Positions 1-5,677 of a DNA stretch of 5,949 nucleotides are shown piece by piece (position 1 is the first letter of the stretch; each line of letters starts with the position of its first letter). The position numbers and the translations under genes were made by a program. The stretch comes from an uncultured Acidobacteriota bacterium (lineage in GTDB: Bacteria > Acidobacteriota > Thermoanaerobaculia > Gp7-AA8), in contig CAMPKJ010000289.1 of NCBI GenBank assembly GCA_946887105.1, forward strand, positions 1 through 5,949, given 5' to 3'. The notes under the pieces were generated by a model. The model searched no databases and was not told where the DNA came from. It worked only from the letters and a program-made list of their open reading frames with translations.

Positions 1-597
1 CTAGGCGAGGACGGAGAGGACGGCGAGCGGTATTTGGAGAATGCCGACAAAGCGTATCGGGATTGCCGCAGCGCGAAGGTGCCTCTCGAGATTCGCGCGA
101 AAGTTCTCTTCAAGTACGGGATCGCGAGCGCGTCGAGGGAACGAGTGCAGGCGGCGCTTGACGCACTGCGCGAGGCGATCGGACTTTTGGACATCGCGAC
201 TGGCGACCATACGGAATTACTGATCGAGGTTCTGGACTACACCGCATCTGTCGAAAGCCGCGGGGGGATGCAGACGGACGCAATCGCCCATTCGAAGATG
301 GCAGCCGACATGCGCGTGGAAAGGTACGGTCCGAACAGCGCCGAAGCGGCCGATGGCCTAACCAATCTCGCGGCAGCCTACGCTACGTTCAAGGAATATG
401 AAAAGGCTGAGGCTTTGCTTCGCGACGCAATTCAGACCGCAAAACAGGCGTGCGGCCCAGAATGCTACGCTCTTGTAAAGGCGTACTCGGGTATGGAAGT
501 GATCTTTTCGGAGCAAGGCAATCTTGCTGAGGCAACGAAATACGCTGAACTCGCCCAAAACGCGGTGCCTCCGAGCCGAAGCAAACGCAAGCACTAA
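1..597 (+). CDS. TPR-repeat protein, C-terminal part (5' end outside window)
   Basis: The reading frame is open from the first base of the window and ends at TAA 595-597, so about 198 C-terminal residues are seen and the true start probably lies upstream. A TTG at 34 could serve as a start but nothing favours it. The C-terminal half has helix pairs in the 42-residue spacing of kinesin-light-chain-type tetratricopeptide repeats. One unit starts at YGPNSAEAADGLTNLAAAY and runs through the KEYEKAEALLRDAI helix. The next starts at CGPECYALVKAY and runs through GNLAEATKYAELA. TPR arrays are protein-binding scaffolds, so a catalytic activity cannot be assigned from this part. In related bacteria such arrays often form the C-terminus of serine/threonine kinases or regulators, but no kinase motif is visible here. 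The tail is basic (SRSKRKH). The DNA is visibly richer in A/T than the pdh genes, which may mean weaker codon selection or acquisition. A hairpin follows the stop. Confidence 0.75.
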   Translation, partial: LGEDGEDGERYLENADKAYRDCRSAKVPLEIRAKVLFKYGIASASRERVQAALDALREAIGLLDIATGDHTELLIEVLDYTASVESRGGMQTDAIAHSKMAADMRVERYGPNSAEAADGLTNLAAAYATFKEYEKAEALLRDAIQTAKQACGPECYALVKAYSGMEVIFSEQGNLAEATKYAELAQNAVPPSRSKRKH

Positions 598-612
598 CGT
601 GCCGATTGGCCG

Positions 613-639
613 CAAGGAGCGGGTTACGCCCGCTCCTTG
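613..639. terminator. Hairpin between convergent genes, candidate bidirectional terminator
   Basis: A perfect 11-bp inverted repeat (CAAGGAGCGGG / CCCGCTCCTTG) closes a 5-base loop TTACG. It lies 15 bases after the TPR gene stop and about 70 bases beyond the stop of the minus-strand gene, where a terminator shared by convergent genes is expected. There is no strong T-run on either side, so it would be a weak intrinsic terminator or an RNA 3'-end stabiliser. The hairpin is seen directly; its termination role is inferred. Confidence 0.55.
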
Positions 640-708
640 ACTGGTTTCCGCCTCGCTACCGCTCGACGGACGTTCCTGCTGTTTTGGTCGAACGAAAGAG
701 CTCTCTGC

Positions 709-1461
709 TTACGGGAACGGCCCGTTGCCGATGACCGTGTACGCGTCGCCGGTGTCGTTCCGCACCACGGACGCGTACGCATAGATGGCCACATCCGCCG
801 TCACCTTGATGGTCATGCCTTCGTCCGGAGCGACGCCGAAGTGGCTGAAGACGTTGTTGATCAGCTGCACTTCCCACGGCTGGATCTTGAGATTCGTCAG
901 CGTGCCCTTCTGGACGCCGTTCTTGTCGTACCAGGTCAGCGAGAAGGTGGCCGCGGTGCTGTTCGGATTGCCGATGCCGATGTTGGTGCGGTTGTCGCGG
1001 ATGCCGATGGCTCCGTTCAGCCACGCGGTCTTCGTGAGCTGATCGATCGGCAGTCCCTGCATGATCTGGCCGAATTCGCCCACGGGGTTTCCGGCGTTGT
1101 AGATCCGCGCGTAGGCGGAGATCGTCACGGCGCCATTGGCCGGACTGACCCACACCGTGCCGTAGCCTTCCTGCTTGTCGAACAGTTCGAGCACCGCGTC
1201 GGCGACGGTGACCGTGGCCAGAGCGGGGATCTGGAACGACACCTGGACCGGCGCCGGGCTGCCCGCGGGCTCGTAGATCACCACCACCTGGCTTGCCTCG
1301 GACTCGCTGCGGTTGGAGATCACGAGGTCGGTACGCCATTCGCTGTTGAACGCGCCGGGGACGCGCGACACGACCGGGATGAAGATTTCGTGGCCCGTGA
1401 AATCGGCGGCCGTCACGGCGGAGGCGGCGAGAAGAGCGAGAACGAAAACGAGAGAGCGCAT
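709..1461 (-). CDS. Secreted two-repeat beta-sandwich-like protein, function unknown
   Basis: This 250-residue protein starts at ATG 1461, giving a classic Sec signal peptide: MR, a hydrophobic core LVFVLALLAASAV, then TAA-DF with likely cleavage after the Ala-Ala at about residue 19. A start at 1497 would add 12 residues in front of the signal peptide and is less likely. The mature part is nearly all beta-prone and contains two copies of one module, at about residues 42-124 and 157-242. The copies align as WRTDLVISNRSESEASQVVV with NRTNIGIGNPNSTAATFSLT, and as ISAYARIYNAGNP with IYAYASVVRNDTGD. There are no cysteines, transmembrane helices after the signal, or catalytic motifs. Similar RT(D/N)-N-P secreted proteins are frequent in Acidobacteriota-type genomes, usually annotated as hypothetical; that is from memory. 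An exported adhesive or structural role is a guess. It is divergent from pdhA and no good Shine-Dalgarno precedes ATG 1461. Confidence 0.8.
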   Translation of the reverse strand: MRSLVFVLALLAASAVTAADFTGHEIFIPVVSRVPGAFNSEWRTDLVISNRSESEASQVVVIYEPAGSPAPVQVSFQIPALATVTVADAVLELFDKQEGYGTVWVSPANGAVTISAYARIYNAGNPVGEFGQIMQGLPIDQLTKTAWLNGAIGIRDNRTNIGIGNPNSTAATFSLTWYDKNGVQKGTLTNLKIQPWEVQLINNVFSHFGVAPDEGMTIKVTADVAIYAYASVVRNDTGDAYTVIGNGPFP

Positions 1462-1497
1462 GGCTGAAACATACAGCAGCAACCGTTCCCGTTCCAT

Positions 1498-1527
1498 TTA
1501 CGTGAGCTGTCTCACATGCGGTATAGA
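1498..1527 (+). promoter_or_regulatory. Candidate sigma70-type promoter for the pdh operon
   Basis: A TTTACG box (1498-1503, 4 of 6 to TTGACA) is separated by 18 bases from TATAGA (1522-1527, 4 of 6 to TATAAT; the overlapping TAGAAT at 1524-1529 matches 5 of 6). Transcription would begin near 1534, giving a leader of about 40 bases to the pdhA start at 1573. This would exclude the in-frame upstream ATG at 1516. The match is moderate and the call rests on position as much as on sequence. Confidence 0.35.
1501..1516. promoter_or_regulatory. CRP/FNR-family-like operator dyad
   Basis: CGTGAGCTGTCTCACA matches the CRP-type consensus TGTGA-N6-TCACA at 9 of 10 specified positions and contains a perfect GTGAG/CTCAC inverted repeat. 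It lies between the divergent secreted-protein gene and pdhA, centred at about 1508.5, in the spacer of the candidate pdh promoter. Binding there would be expected to block the pdh promoter. The dyad is seen; the identity of any regulator is inferred, because the CRP/FNR superfamily has many members with similar half-sites. Confidence 0.4.
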
Positions 1528-1572
1528 ATCCGCCGCCACGGCGCACGATGTGCATTCGCCGACACGGAAACA

Positions 1573-2640
1573 ATGGCTAAAGTAAAGAAAGAAAGCAGTT
1601 CCGCGCTCGCTACGGCGAGCCAATCCGATCCGGCCTGCGCGCCGGAGTGGACCGGGCTTCTCGAGGAGATGCTCACCATCCGCCGCTTCGAAGAGGCGAC
1701 CGAGCGCGAGTTTCGTAAAGGCAAGATCGGCGGCTATCTTCACGTCTACATCGGCCAGGAGGCGATCGCCTCCGGCATCCTCAGCGCGCTGCAGGAAGGC
1801 GACGCGGTGTTCTGCGGCTATCGCGATCACGCGCAGGCGCTCAGCCTCGGCTCCGATCCGAATGGGGTCATGGCGGAGCTGTTCGGCAAAGGCACCGGCG
1901 TCTCGAAGGGGAAGGGCGGCTCGATGCACCTCTTCGACGTCAAGCATGGCCTCTACGGCGGCTACGGCATCGTCGGCGGACATCTGCCGCTGGCGGTCGG
2001 CTCGGCCTATGCCCAGCGCTACCGGGGCACCGACAACATCACGGTCTGCTACTTCGGCGACGGCGCGATGAACATCGGTTCGTTTCACGAGGCGATGAAC
2101 ATGGCCGGGCTGTGGGGTCACGACGGCATGTGCCCGATCATCTTCGTGATCGAGAACAACGGTTACGCGATGGGCACGAAGCTGGAGCGCCATTCCGCGC
2201 TCACCGATCTCTCGGCGCGCGTGCATGCGTACGACATCCCGACCGAAAAGGTCGATGGACAGGACATCTTCGCGGTGCGCGGCGTTGCCGATCGCGTGGT
2301 CGCTCGCGTGCGCGAGACCGGCAAGCCGTACTGCATCGAGGCGGTGACGTATCGCTTCAGCGGTCACGGCGCGGCCGACGTGCTGCAGCCGTACCGCGCG
2401 AAGGACGAAGTGGAGCGGCACCGCCAGCGCGATCCGATCACCATCCTGCGCAACCGGCTCTCCGAGGTGTGCGGGCTCACCGACGATGACGTGAAGGCGA
2501 TGGACGAACGCGCCACCGCCATCGCCGCCGCCGCGGTGAAGTTCGCCGAAGAGAGTCCGCAGCCGGCTCCCGAAGAGCTGTTCACCGACGTCGTGGCCGA
2601 GCACGGCCCGCGGCCCGTGCGCGAGAGTGAAACCGAATGA
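1573..2640 (+). CDS. pdhA: Pyruvate dehydrogenase E1 component, alpha subunit
   Basis: This is the ThDP-dependent E1alpha subunit. With E1beta it decarboxylates pyruvate and reductively acetylates the E2 lipoyl group, in the cytoplasm. The chosen start at ATG 1573 gives 355 residues, a normal family length. An ATG at 1516 would add 19 residues but overlaps the operator and promoter. Landmarks are KGGSMH at 114-119; the ThDP/Mg motif GDG at 162-164 ending in NN at 195-196, followed by GYAMGT; and the active-site loop with His265 in FSGHG, followed by DPI at 287-289. Residues 1-24 form a Ser/Ala/Lys-rich tail. Two oddities: 30 residues lie between GDG and NN where human PDHA1 has 26 (extra GHDGM-type segment after LW, 181-187), and loop A reads GHGAAD rather than the usual GHSMSD. 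The stop overlaps the pdhB start (ATGA). A branched-chain or acetoin dehydrogenase E1alpha is the alternative; the partner genes favour PDH. Confidence 0.9.
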   Translation: MAKVKKESSSALATASQSDPACAPEWTGLLEEMLTIRRFEEATEREFRKGKIGGYLHVYIGQEAIASGILSALQEGDAVFCGYRDHAQALSLGSDPNGVMAELFGKGTGVSKGKGGSMHLFDVKHGLYGGYGIVGGHLPLAVGSAYAQRYRGTDNITVCYFGDGAMNIGSFHEAMNMAGLWGHDGMCPIIFVIENNGYAMGTKLERHSALTDLSARVHAYDIPTEKVDGQDIFAVRGVADRVVARVRETGKPYCIEAVTYRFSGHGAADVLQPYRAKDEVERHRQRDPITILRNRLSEVCGLTDDDVKAMDERATAIAAAAVKFAEESPQPAPEELFTDVVAEHGPRPVRESETE

Positions 2641-3632
2641 GTGAGAAGAGTTACCGCGACGCGATCCGCGAAGCGATGATGGAAGAGATGGATCGCGACC
2701 CGAACGTCCTCATCATGGGCGAGGACATCGGCGTCTATGAAGGAACGTTCCGCATCACCGCCGGCATGCTGAAGAAGTACGGCCCGAAGCGGATCATCGA
2801 CACGCCCATCGCCGAGGCGGGAATGGTCGGCACCGCGGTCGGCATGGCCATGCTGGGCCTGCGGCCGATCGTCGAGATGATGACCATCAACTTCTCGATC
2901 GTGGCCGCCGACCAGATCGTCAATCACGCCGCGAAGGTGCGGTACTTCTCCGGCGGCCAGGTGGATGTGCCGGTGATCGTGCGCGGACCGCAGGGCGCGG
3001 GCGTGCAGCTTTCCGCGCAGCATTCGCAGTCGCTCGAATCGTTCTACGGACATTTTCCCGGCATGCACGTCGTCGCTCCGGCCACGCCGGCGGACGCGAA
3101 GGGACTGCTCAAGACCGCGATTCGCGGGAAGGATCCGGTGCTGTTCCTCGAGAGCGCCGCGCTGTACGGGATGAAAGGCGAAGTGCCGGACGATCCCGAC
3201 TTCACGGTGCCGTTCGGCAAGTCGCGCGTGGCGCGCGAAGGCAAGGACGTGACCATCGTGTCGTACAGCCGCATGCTGCAGCTGTCGCTGGCGGTGGCCG
3301 ACAAGCTTTCGAAGGAAGAAGGCATCGAGTGCGAGGTGATCGATCTGCGCTCGCTCCGGCCGCTGGACATGGATCCGGTGTTCGCGTCGGTGGAGAAGAC
3401 GCATCGCGCTGTGGTGGTGCAGGAGCAGTGGAAGCCGTACGGCGCCGCGGCGGAGATCTCGGCCAGCATCACCGAGGCGATGTTCGACGAGCTCGATGCG
3501 CCGGTCGCGCGCGTGACGGGCGAGGACGTGCCGATGCCGTACGCGCGCAATCTGGAGCTGCTGGCCACGCCCCACGAGCCGGAGATCATGCACGCCGTGA
3601 AGAAAGTGATGTACCGAGGTACGTCATCCTGA
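2637..3632 (+). CDS. pdhB: Pyruvate dehydrogenase E1 component, beta subunit
   Basis: E1beta completes the alpha2beta2 E1 heterotetramer and contributes to the ThDP site. The 331 residues are close to the usual bacterial length. Visible motifs are MGEDIGVYEG (27-36), the DTPIAEAGMVG segment with Glu60 at the position that contacts the ThDP aminopyrimidine, NFSIVAADQI (85-94), the SAQHSQSLE segment with His129, and RVTGEDVPMPYARNLE (292-307) in the C-terminal transketolase-like domain. It resembles the mitochondrial/alphaproteobacterial style of E1beta. The ATG sits in the pdhA stop (ATGA), which suggests translational coupling; GAGAG at 2623-2627 may be a weak Shine-Dalgarno. The last three codons (Thr-Ser-Ser) and the TGA lie in the left arm of the palindromic repeat starting at 3622, so the natural C-terminus was probably replaced or extended when the repeat arrived. 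Confidence 0.93.
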   Translation: MSEKSYRDAIREAMMEEMDRDPNVLIMGEDIGVYEGTFRITAGMLKKYGPKRIIDTPIAEAGMVGTAVGMAMLGLRPIVEMMTINFSIVAADQIVNHAAKVRYFSGGQVDVPVIVRGPQGAGVQLSAQHSQSLESFYGHFPGMHVVAPATPADAKGLLKTAIRGKDPVLFLESAALYGMKGEVPDDPDFTVPFGKSRVAREGKDVTIVSYSRMLQLSLAVADKLSKEEGIECEVIDLRSLRPLDMDPVFASVEKTHRAVVVQEQWKPYGAAAEISASITEAMFDELDAPVARVTGEDVPMPYARNLELLATPHEPEIMHAVKKVMYRGTSS

Positions 3633-3698
3633 GGCGCGAAGACGCCGAAGGATCTCGGCCGTCGTCGCTGGAGATCCTTCGCTGCGCTCAGGATGACG
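3622..3698. repeat. REP-like palindromic repeat, copy 1, overlapping pdhB stop
   Basis: Outer arms CGTCATCCTGAG (3622-3633) and CTCAGGATGACG (3687-3698) pair perfectly over 12 bp. Inner arms CGAAGGATCTC (3646-3656) and GAGATCCTTCG (3671-3681) pair perfectly over 11 bp, with an asymmetric internal loop and a 14-base terminal loop. The ends match the copy at 5678-5782 (GTCATCC-Y-GAG), and the inner arms have the same shape (CGARGGAYCT). It contains the pdhB stop codon TGA 3630-3632 and ends at the first base of the pdhC Shine-Dalgarno, so a folded mRNA would place a hairpin between E1 and E2. It could act as an RNA stabiliser, attenuator or processing site. No transposase is present. Confidence 0.85.
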
Positions 3699-3704
3699 GA
3701 GGAG
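3698..3704 (+). promoter_or_regulatory. Strong Shine-Dalgarno of pdhC
   Basis: GGAGGAG lies four bases before ATG 3709 and is the best ribosome-binding site in the window. It abuts the right arm of the palindromic repeat (shared base 3698). Independent initiation of pdhC is therefore possible despite the 76-base gap from pdhB. Confidence 0.75.
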
Positions 3705-3708
3705 ACAG

Positions 3709-5004
3709 ATGGCTGAGCTGATCATGCCCAAAGCGGGCGATGCGATGACCGAGGGAAAGGTCGTCAAGTGGTACAAACAACCGGGCGACGCCGTGAAGAA
3801 AGGCGAGCCGGTCGCGGAGATCGAGACCGACAAGGTGAACCTCGATCTCGAAGCCGAGGCGGATGGAACGCTCGGCGCGCACGCCGCGAAAGAAGGGGAC
3901 ATGGTGCCGGTGGGCGGCGTCCTCGCGCGGATTCTTGGCGAAGGCGAGAAGGACGAAGCGCCTGCGGCGACTGAGCCCGAGCAGCAGCGCCGGTCCACCG
4001 ACAAAAAAGAAAGCGTCAAGCACACCACCGGCGAGTATCACGAGGCCATCGAGCAGCGCGGCCCGCGCCGCGATCGCAGCACGCCCGAACCCTCTGAGGA
4101 ACTCCGAGGAACTCCGAGGAACGCCGAGGAACCGGCCGAACGCCAGCGCTCCTCGCCGCTGGCACGGCGCATGGCGCGTGAGATGGGCGTGAGTCTCGAA
4201 GGCGTGCAGGGGAGCGGTCCGCGCGGCCGCATCGTCGCCGCGGACGTGAAGAACGCGAAGCCCGCAGCAGCGAAGGAGAAGCCGGCAGCCGCGCCCGCGC
4301 CGCTCGCGCCGGCGCCATCGCTGGAGACGAAGATCATCCCGCTCACCGCGATGCGCCGCACCATCGCCAAGCGCCTCGGCGAGTCGACGGGACCGATCCC
4401 GCACTTCTATCTGACCGCCGACTACGACGTCACGAACCTCATTTCCGTGCGCCAGCAGATGATCGAGATCACCGGCGTCAAGGTGAGCCTCAACGACTTC
4501 ATCATCCGCGGCATCGCGCTCGCGCTGCGCCACCATCCGGCGGTGAACGCGAGCTGGGGCGACGACGCGATCACGCAGCACGGCGAGGTGCACGTCGGCG
4601 TTGCCGTCGCGACGCCCGACGGGCTGATCACGCCGGTGATCCGCAACGCCGATCAGAAGAGCGTGGCCGACATCGCCACGGAAGTGCGCGCGCTGGCCGA
4701 CAAAGCGAAGAACCGCCGTCTCAAGCCGGACGAATACCAGGGCAGCACGTTCACGATCTCGAACCTCGGCGCCTGGGGCATCGAGCACTTCACCGCGATC
4801 ATCAATCCGCCGAACGCCGCGATTCTCGCGATCGGTGCGGCCGAGGCGCGGGCGGTGGTGGATGCGAACCGCCAGATCATCGTGCGCGACCGGATGAACG
4901 TGACCATGTCCTGCGATCACCGCATCGTGGACGGCGCTCTCGGCGCAGACTTCCTGAAGACGCTGCGCCAGTACATCGAACAACCGCTGCGGCTGGTGGT
5001 CTAG
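3709..5004 (+). CDS. pdhC: Pyruvate dehydrogenase E2, dihydrolipoamide acetyltransferase
   Basis: E2 is the core of the complex. Its swinging lipoyl group takes acetyl from E1 and passes it to CoA. The order in 431 residues is: one lipoyl domain (about 1-79) with the lipoylated lysine K42 in ETDKVNLD; a long charged linker (about 80-147); the E3/E1 peripheral-subunit-binding domain (about 148-181, SSPLARRMAREMGV to GPRGRIVAADV); an Ala/Pro linker (about 183-205); and the catalytic domain (about 207-431). That domain contains SNLGAWGIEHFTAIINPP and the active-site DHRIVDG with His404 and Asp408. The first linker is unusual in being Arg/Glu-rich rather than Ala/Pro-rich, and part of it is encoded by a 10-bp tandem repeat at 4092-4131. 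The start is fixed by GGAGGAG upstream. No lpd gene follows, so E3 must be encoded elsewhere. Acetoin or branched-chain E2 is the less likely alternative. Confidence 0.92.
   Translation: MAELIMPKAGDAMTEGKVVKWYKQPGDAVKKGEPVAEIETDKVNLDLEAEADGTLGAHAAKEGDMVPVGGVLARILGEGEKDEAPAATEPEQQRRSTDKKESVKHTTGEYHEAIEQRGPRRDRSTPEPSEELRGTPRNAEEPAERQRSSPLARRMAREMGVSLEGVQGSGPRGRIVAADVKNAKPAAAKEKPAAAPAPLAPAPSLETKIIPLTAMRRTIAKRLGESTGPIPHFYLTADYDVTNLISVRQQMIEITGVKVSLNDFIIRGIALALRHHPAVNASWGDDAITQHGEVHVGVAVATPDGLITPVIRNADQKSVADIATEVRALADKAKNRRLKPDEYQGSTFTISNLGAWGIEHFTAIINPPNAAILAIGAAEARAVVDANRQIIVRDRMNVTMSCDHRIVDGALGADFLKTLRQYIEQPLRLVV
4092..4131 (+). repeat. 10-bp tandem repeat (4 copies) inside pdhC linker
   Basis: Four head-to-tail copies of CTCCGAGGAA are present: CTCTGAGGAA, two exact units, then CGCCGAGGAA. 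They encode roughly SEELRGTPRNAEE (residues 129-141) between the lipoyl and subunit-binding domains. Because 10 is not a multiple of 3, each copy is read in a different frame, and gain or loss of one unit would truncate E2 before its catalytic domain. Only a change of three units (30 bp, ten residues) keeps the frame. Confidence 0.9.
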
Positions 5005-5024
5005 GAGTTTTTTCCGTCAGCCGC

Positions 5025-5033
5025 TGTTACACT
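5025..5033 (+). promoter_or_regulatory. Possible extended -10 promoter element
   Basis: TGTTACACT fits an extended -10 (TG-N-TAnnnT), 17 bases before the start of the small membrane-protein gene; a T-run at 5008-5013 is too close for a canonical -35. If used, the leader would be only about ten bases, consistent with the lack of a Shine-Dalgarno at 5050. It would let the downstream pair be transcribed apart from pdh. The match is weak. Confidence 0.25.
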
Positions 5034-5049
5034 ACCCGGCAATCCCTGA

Positions 5050-5202
5050 ATGCCGAGCACTGAAGAGCTCCTCGTTCTCATCGTCGCCATCTTCGTTCTC
5101 TGGTTTTTGCTGAAGCTGGCGAAGCTCGCGATCCGCGTGATCCTCTTTCTCGTCACGTGTGCGATCGTCATCGGTGTGGTCTGGCATTTCTTCCTGAGGT
5201 GA
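5050..5202 (+). CDS. Small double-pass membrane protein (50 aa), unknown function
   Basis: ATG 5050 directly follows an in-frame TGA, so this start is forced; the frame ends at TGA 5200-5202. The 50-residue product is almost entirely hydrophobic: MPSTEE, a first membrane segment at about residues 7-21 (LLVLIVAIFVLWFLL), a short basic turn with K22, K25 and R29, and a second segment at about residues 30-48 ending FFLR. A helical hairpin in the inner membrane is the expected form, possibly with both ends outside and the basic turn in the cytoplasm by the positive-inside rule. The match of frame, hydrophobicity and coupling to the next gene makes a chance ORF unlikely. There is no Shine-Dalgarno. 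The stop overlaps the ribosome-binding site of the following gene, suggesting co-translation with the zinc-ribbon protein. I do not recognise the family. Confidence 0.7.
   Translation: MPSTEELLVLIVAIFVLWFLLKLAKLAIRVILFLVTCAIVIGVVWHFFLR
5196..5202 (+). promoter_or_regulatory. Shine-Dalgarno of zinc-ribbon gene, overlapping upstream stop
   Basis: GAGGTGA contains a GAGG core five bases before GTG 5205, and its TGA is the stop codon of the 50-residue gene. This decides the GTG 5205 start over the in-frame GTG at 5157 and implies translational coupling. Confidence 0.65.
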
Positions 5203-5204
5203 AC

Positions 5205-5672
5205 GTGAGCGACGACCGTAAATACAAGCATCGTGGATATCAGGATGGCGGAGGCTATAGCCAGTCCGGTTCCACGCCGCGGCCCCGCATGCCGCGCGAG
5301 AACTATGAACCGCAGCGCCAGCGTCTCGAAGACGCGCCGCGCGGACGCACCGCCGGCGGCTTCGGCCCCGACGCCTTCAAGTGCAACAAGTGCGGACAGA
5401 TCCGCCACAGCCTGGGCGAGCTGACGTACGAAGACGCCTGCGCCGGCTGCGGCGCGGACCTGCACACCTGCGGCAACTGCCGCTTCTTCGATTCGACGAC
5501 GCTGTGGGAATGCCGCGAAAACATCCCCGCGCGCGTGGTCGGAAAACACGTGAAGAACCAGTGCGCGTTCTTCCAGCCGAAGATCGTCAAGGACCTCTCC
5601 GCGGACAAAGGCAAGCAGCCGATGACGGAGAACGACGCGCGCAAGGCCTTCGACGCGCTGTTCAAGAAGTGA
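5205..5672 (+). CDS. Eight-cysteine zinc-ribbon-like protein with basic disordered N-terminus
   Basis: GTG 5205 gives a 155-residue protein. The in-frame GTG at 5157 lies inside the preceding gene and has no ribosome-binding site. Residues 1-55 are Gly/Arg/Pro/Gln-rich and probably disordered (RGYQDGGGYSQ, PRPRMPRE, PRGRTAGGF), a composition seen in nucleic-acid-binding tails. Eight cysteines follow in two tetrads: C60-x2-C63 with C79-x2-C82, and C89-x2-C92 (CGNCRFF) with C103 and C120. The first looks like a zinc ribbon. The second, C-x2-C-RFFD-C-R-VVGK-C-FF in outline, resembles a recurring motif in uncharacterised bacterial proteins. Zinc is the likely ligand, though an Fe-S cluster cannot be excluded. 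The C-terminus (121-155) is Lys-rich and ends in a short predicted helix (NDARKAFDALFKK). There is no signal peptide, so it is cytoplasmic. Coupling to the membrane peptide hints at a joint function, but none can be named. Confidence 0.8.
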   Translation: MSDDRKYKHRGYQDGGGYSQSGSTPRPRMPRENYEPQRQRLEDAPRGRTAGGFGPDAFKCNKCGQIRHSLGELTYEDACAGCGADLHTCGNCRFFDSTTLWECRENIPARVVGKHVKNQCAFFQPKIVKDLSADKGKQPMTENDARKAFDALFKK

Positions 5673-5677
5673 CTCGG

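Noticed and set aside
7..27. Nine-base direct repeat GAGGACGG(A/C) at the window edge
   Set aside because: Only two copies plus a partial one, in a Gly-Glu-Asp coding stretch and cut by the window edge; too short to interpret.
637..1467. Plus-strand open frame of 276 codons opposite the secreted protein gene
   Set aside because: Arg/His/Asp/Val-rich with no motif, while the minus-strand frame has a signal peptide and an internal beta repeat.
1516..1572. Upstream ATG start for pdhA adding 19 residues
   Set aside because: The ATG overlaps the operator dyad and lies before the predicted transcription start. The extra residues are unlike E1alpha N-termini, and ATG 1573 gives a normal length.
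1498..3593. Long minus-strand frames opposite pdhA and pdhB (1498-2604 and 2364-3593)
   Set aside because: They are composition shadows of high-GC genes with no recognisable domain, and they overlap each other and clear sense-strand enzymes.
3688..4983. Long antisense open frame of about 431 codons opposite pdhC
   Set aside because: It mirrors pdhC, whose lipoyl, binding and catalytic motifs are unmistakable. The antisense product is low-complexity Arg/Ala/His/Asp sequence typical of the opposite strand of high-GC genes.
1573..5004. Acetoin dehydrogenase (acoABC) or branched-chain 2-oxoacid dehydrogenase instead of PDH
   Set aside because: Not fully excluded, but the mitochondrial-like E1beta motifs (NFSIVAADQI, SAQHSQ, RVTGEDVPMPYA) and the PDH-type E2 catalytic segment favour PDH, and no acetoin or branched-chain catabolic genes are nearby.
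4983..5013. Intrinsic terminator after pdhC (T-run at 5008-5013)
   Set aside because: The bases before the T-run form no stable stem; CCGC/GCGG-type pairing leaves too small a loop.
5157..5204. GTG 5157 as start of the zinc-ribbon gene
   Set aside because: It lies inside the 50-residue membrane-protein gene with no ribosome-binding site, whereas GTG 5205 has GAGG at the correct spacing.
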